In this document: positions 18,785 to 21,748 of the stretch, one piece after another | How the letters are laid out: every line of letters starts with the position of its first letter | Position numbering within the stretch: position 1 is the first letter of the stretch | Source of the DNA: Ectocarpus siliculosus | Taxonomy: Eukaryota; Sar; Phaeophyceae; Ectocarpales; Ectocarpaceae | Assembly (NCBI GenBank): GCA_000310025.1 | Contig: FN649727.1 | Coordinates: forward strand, 465,452 to 487,199 | Reading direction: 5' to 3' | DNA: 21,748 bases | Made by a program: the position numbers and the translations under genes | Notes under the pieces: model-generated | The model's input: the letters and a program-made list of their open reading frames with translations, nothing else | Databases searched by the model: none | What the model was told of the DNA's origin: nothing

Positions 18785-19149
18785 GATGCGGGCCAACTAA
18801 ATAAGGATTGCTTGGGCGTTGGAGGCAGCTGCTGCACCGCGTCTCCTGTGTTGGAAGCGATGAAGCCCGTATGCTAGAGTGTACGCGACGAACGTTGTGT
18901 GCTGCTATGGTGATCGGTTTAGATAAAGGAGGGCGCTTAGATGTGGGGTGTCCAAGCGCGTTTGACGCATATGCATAGCTCAAGTTGAAAATGATGTCCC
19001 AAAAACGCTAAATGCAGCTCGAAGACTATACCTACAAGTACAAGCGGTTAGTCGAGTCTCGTCTGCCGCTGCTGTGTAACATGGTCGACAGCGGCGGATC
19101 ATTTTACCGTTTTACCATGAGTGGATATTAAGAGGGTACTGAGTACTGA
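18785..19149. promoter_or_regulatory. Presumed 5' flank of the remodeller gene
   Basis: This is the sequence upstream of the first candidate exon. A/T-rich words CCTTATTTAG (minus strand, about 18800) and CTTTATCTAAA (about 18925) could be core promoter elements, but neither is a clear TATA box. A short hairpin (GCCGCTG/CAGCGGC) sits at about 19070-19097. The assignment rests on position only. Confidence 0.25.
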
Positions 19150-19196
19150 GCGGAGACCGGAACGGTTATTAATGTGAAGACCACACCAACAACAAT
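19150..19196 (+). repeat. Dispersed repeat, copy B
   Basis: GCGGAGACCGGAACGGTT, then ATTAATGTGAAGAC and a CAA-rich tail, as at 10250. It lies in the intergenic region, outside the remodeller gene. It may be the end of a transposable element, but no coding part or partner end was recognised. Confidence 0.75.
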
Positions 19197-19710
19197 AAAA
19201 CAACCAATTTTAATTTTTCTCGTCGGTCTGCGGGAGGTCTTGCCTTCAACCTAACTGATGCTAGGATTTCATGGTGCATGAATGTCTATCAGGAAGTCGA
19301 AGCGATGGTAGGTGGATAGGTACATATGTATCGTGTTTTGCGTATGTTAAGTATGCTGCAGCAAATATCACACATCCAGTAGTCCTCTCGCAACAGGAGT
19401 CTCTGCCTGGCGTGCACCGGACTATTCATGCACCCGTAGACCATAGCAATCCAACAACCCCAAGCCTCGTCGTGGCAAAAGTCCTGAGTTCACCCGGCAA
19501 GTGAGCCACCTCGACGTCCTTCTATGCTATGCGGGCGTAGGACGGATCCGCGGATAATCTGACCCTGAGGCTCTAGCATGATTTACCAACCGGGTCGATT
19601 GGCACAAACCGCGGGGGGGACAACCTATGAAGGAGCCGGGGGGCTGTGCACGGCGTGGCCCCCTACCAGAGCGAGGGAAGAGCAGGAGCACCGGGACAAT
19701 CGGGGCGTGA
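19197..19710. other. Intergenic sequence, no gene recognised
   Basis: A 77-codon plus frame (19271-19504) resembles nothing and has no supporting features. The stretch is otherwise without visible structure. Confidence 0.4.
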
Positions 19711-19953
19711 ACCTGTACGTTACAACGGGCACGCACCGGACCTAAACGGCGGCTGAGAGTTCGTGACGCCATCGTCGACACGGAGGACAAAGAAGAAAAG
19801 GCGCGGAAAAAAATTGAGGAGAGGGCCGAGGTGGACGTAGACTTGCAAGGGAAACGGCGTGTCTTAGCGCGGGAGAGGCAGAAGAAAGGAGTTGCTGTGA
19901 GCGGAGCCAACGCCGACGTTGAACGGGTTAGCAACATTGGCGGTAGTGGGTAG
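19711..19953 (+). pseudogene. Charged open frame without start codon, possible gene relic or unplaced exon
   Basis: An 80-codon frame lies between stops without an ATG. It is rich in Lys, Arg, Glu and Asp: DAIVDTEDKEEKARKKIEER, then GKRRVLARERQKKGVAVSGA. The composition looks like a coiled-coil coding region rather than random sequence. It could be an exon of the downstream plus-strand gene or a decayed transposon gene. No family recognised. Confidence 0.3.
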
Positions 19954-20101
19954 TGGGGATCCTAAGGAGACCAGAGCGGACAGACTCTAAAGCGCTCTTT
20001 TGCAGCGGTCCGGTACAAGGTGGGGTAGCAACCCGTGGCGCTGGCGGGTGTGGAATCGATCGCCACACGTCAAACTTCATCCGCGGAGATGTTGGTTCCA
20101 A

Positions 20102-20152
20102 GGTACACCGGGAACTCACACCAAGGGACACCGGGCACTCACAGGCGGACGG
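20102..20152 (+). repeat. Short tandem repeat, 24-bp unit, two copies
   Basis: TACACCGGGAACTCACACCAAG is followed by GACACCGGGCACTCACAGGCGG. Confidence 0.6.
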
Positions 20153-20586
20153 GACGAGAAAACGCTGGGCCAGGTGCGGAGGGTGAGTTAAGGGGAATGC
20201 TTAGCGACGGCGATGTTGGGGCTGTATCCAGATCGTGGGCCGGTCGGGGCTACCAAGAATGGTGGCGTGATGTCGTGGGGTGGGGCGCGTTTGGCTTAGG
20301 GGGGGGAGAGGAGAAGACGGAGATTCTTTGGAGGCGGACACCAGCGGCAACTCGGGAAGCCAGGAGGAAGCACCACACCGCGATCTGTACCAGCGCTGGA
20401 GGCCAGGCGGTCAGGCATAACTCCCCGACAAGAAAAAAGCGCGGTATCTCGGCGGTGAGGCTGGGGTTGGAGGGGCGGAAACGTCATGGGACTTCCCGAT
20501 AAAAAAAGAGTGCATCGCCTTGGCCGCGACGTTGGGGTTGGAAAGTATGAATAAGTCGACCAGACTGGAAGCATAGGGGGGGGGGT

Positions 20587-20731
20587 CTCATTACCGAAGA
20601 TGCCGACCTCACGCAAGAGCTACAACCGCCGCTCCAGAATCGTTTGGTGATGCTTGGGTTTATCCATGGAGGTAGCTGTTCGAGCGGCCAAGCGGACCGC
20701 AGAGGCTGAAGGTTCGGCTGCTGAACGCTGA
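20587..20731 (+). pseudogene. Two overlapping short frames, possible frameshifted relic
   Basis: One frame reads LITEDADLTQELQPPLQNRL and continues to VMLGFIHGGS; in the next frame MEVAVRAAKRTAEAEGSAAE follows from 20666. Together they look like one degenerate coding segment with a frame change, but I cannot name a family. Confidence 0.25.
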
Positions 20732-20904
20732 GGCCACGGAGGCTTTTTGCGGGTGCATTGTGTGAGCACCCCCGTGAAAGGATCTCTGCAAGTCGTTAAG
20801 TCAGGACCACTCGCCACGAGCTCCTTCAGCAGAGAGGCCATCGGGGGCACCGTCGCTTTCGCAACCCCTATCGACAGCACTTATCGACACATGTTGTTAT
20901 CTAG

Positions 20905-21153
20905 AGCCCTCACGAACAAGACTCAGGGCCAAGTTGTGGGAACCAACATTTTCGCGAGCTGCGGCTGCTTTGGTTCGTGGAGACCATGTCCAGACAGCAG
21001 TGGGACGAGCAACTCCCGGAAGCGGTTGTGGATAGGGGGGGCCAGCCGGCACAGCGCTGGCGAACACTCAGGGGACGATTTCCAAGCACTCGGAGCTATG
21101 CGCGGATCTTCACCCGCAGCCTGGCGGATTTTTGGAGCCACCAGACTATTTAG
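20905..21153 (+). pseudogene. Open frame of 82 codons, no start, unrecognised
   Basis: The frame between stops includes FRELRLLWFVETMSRQQWDE and ends TRSLADFWSHQTI. Tryptophan and arginine content suggests a coding origin, possibly a transposon-derived protein. It overlaps a longer plus-strand frame (20747-21238) that looks less protein-like. Confidence 0.25.
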
Positions 21154-21564
21154 TACTTGTCTGCGCAGATGCGGCGCAAAGAGAGGACGGGAGGGCCGTG
21201 GTACGCAGGGGCTCTACTGGAGGCGGAGAGGTGCATGACGTCGTGGCACTAGAGCCAAGAGGAGGTTATTTAGCTGCCTACAGGCAGTAAACCGAGCTCC
21301 TACAGAGCTACTGGCGAACCTTAGCAGGGAAACCAGGAGGCGGGGAGCGGAGTGTGGAGACGGAAATGTAGGAAAAGCCTGTTATTTTGCTTTGACGTTG
21401 TATTGTTCCGGGTATACGTGATGCCTTGATCTATTTCCGCTTTGGGGACTGGTTTGCCCTGGAACAAATTCGACCTGATCGATTTTCCCTAGTCGCACCA
21501 ATACAAGACACCCACCCACCCTTCCCTCTTATCATCACCCCCCCCCCCCGCCCCCATTCATCAG
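21154..21564. other. Sequence upstream of the acyl-CoA synthetase exon
   Basis: Presumably the 5' intron of the plus-strand gene; it ends in a C-rich pyrimidine tract (21,500-21,560). No upstream donor could be assigned. Confidence 0.4.
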
Positions 21565-21748
21565 AAGCAAGGCCGGGAAGCCGTACTCAATAGTGGTGCC
21601 GAACACGGAAACGCCGGAGAGGGGCGCCACGCGAAGATGCGGCCTGCCGCAGGCCCACGTTGGGGCGGTGCTGGCTCTCAACGGGGCGCAGACCTCCTAT
21701 GAGAGCTTCCGCCGCGGCGTGAGAGTAAACCCGGACGGGCCGTGCCTG
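21565..21748 (+). CDS. Long-chain acyl-CoA synthetase, N-terminal exon (partial)
   Basis: A strong 3' splice site (pyrimidine tract with a long C run, then TTCATCAG) at 21564 opens a frame to the window end. It reads SKAGKPYSIVVPNTETPERG, then LALNGAQTSYESFRRGVRVN and PDGPCL. This matches the start of eukaryotic long-chain acyl-CoA synthetases, where a V-x-x-T-x-T-x-x-x-G-A-T-R-R element is followed by T-x-Y-x-x-F-x-R-G-x-x-x-N-P-x-G-P-C-L-G. The family activates fatty acids to acyl-CoA with ATP and CoA; it is membrane-associated. The adenylate-forming motifs lie beyond the edge, so function rests on this N-terminal signature alone. The first coding exon, with the start codon, must lie upstream and was not identified. 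The gene is divergent from the remodeller. Confidence 0.65.

Overview
The window looks like nuclear DNA of a eukaryote with many introns, most likely a brown alga or another stramenopile. This is an inference from exon/intron structure, high GC, intronic simple repeats and the type of the partial acyl-CoA synthetase at the right edge; no marker proves the lineage. There are no bacterial operons, CRISPR arrays or confident RNA genes.

Positions 1 to about 18,784 are one very long gene on the minus strand. I reconstructed 24 exons with compatible phases; the last runs off the left edge. Conceptually joined they give at least 1,668 residues. From the N-terminus: a Tudor-like domain split over two exons (18,268-17,353); a linker-histone H1/H5 (H15) winged-helix domain split over three exons (16,952-14,121); a basic/helical and proline-rich linker (13,191-12,021); an unrecognised, well-ordered block over three exons (9,976 to about 9,100); a 390-residue low-complexity exon (9,235-8,063); a complete SNF2-family ATPase motor over ten exons (7,702-1,925); and an ISWI/CHD1L-like post-motor segment with a low-complexity tail (1,779-1). 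The protein is best read as a nuclear ATP-dependent chromatin remodeller that carries its own linker-histone-type DNA-binding domain and a Tudor-like reader. The combination with an ISWI/CHD1L-like motor is the most interesting content here.

The introns (131 to 2,044 bases) hold the remaining structure: a telomere-like TTAGGG array against a 3' splice site, a 25-bp minisatellite, a family of short inverted-repeat elements in three introns, tandem duplications, and an assembly gap (10,635-11,430) flanked by G-rich sequence.

Positions 18,785-21,564 lie between divergent genes and hold only short degenerate-looking open frames and small repeats. From 21,565 a plus-strand exon starts what looks like a long-chain acyl-CoA synthetase, cut by the right edge.
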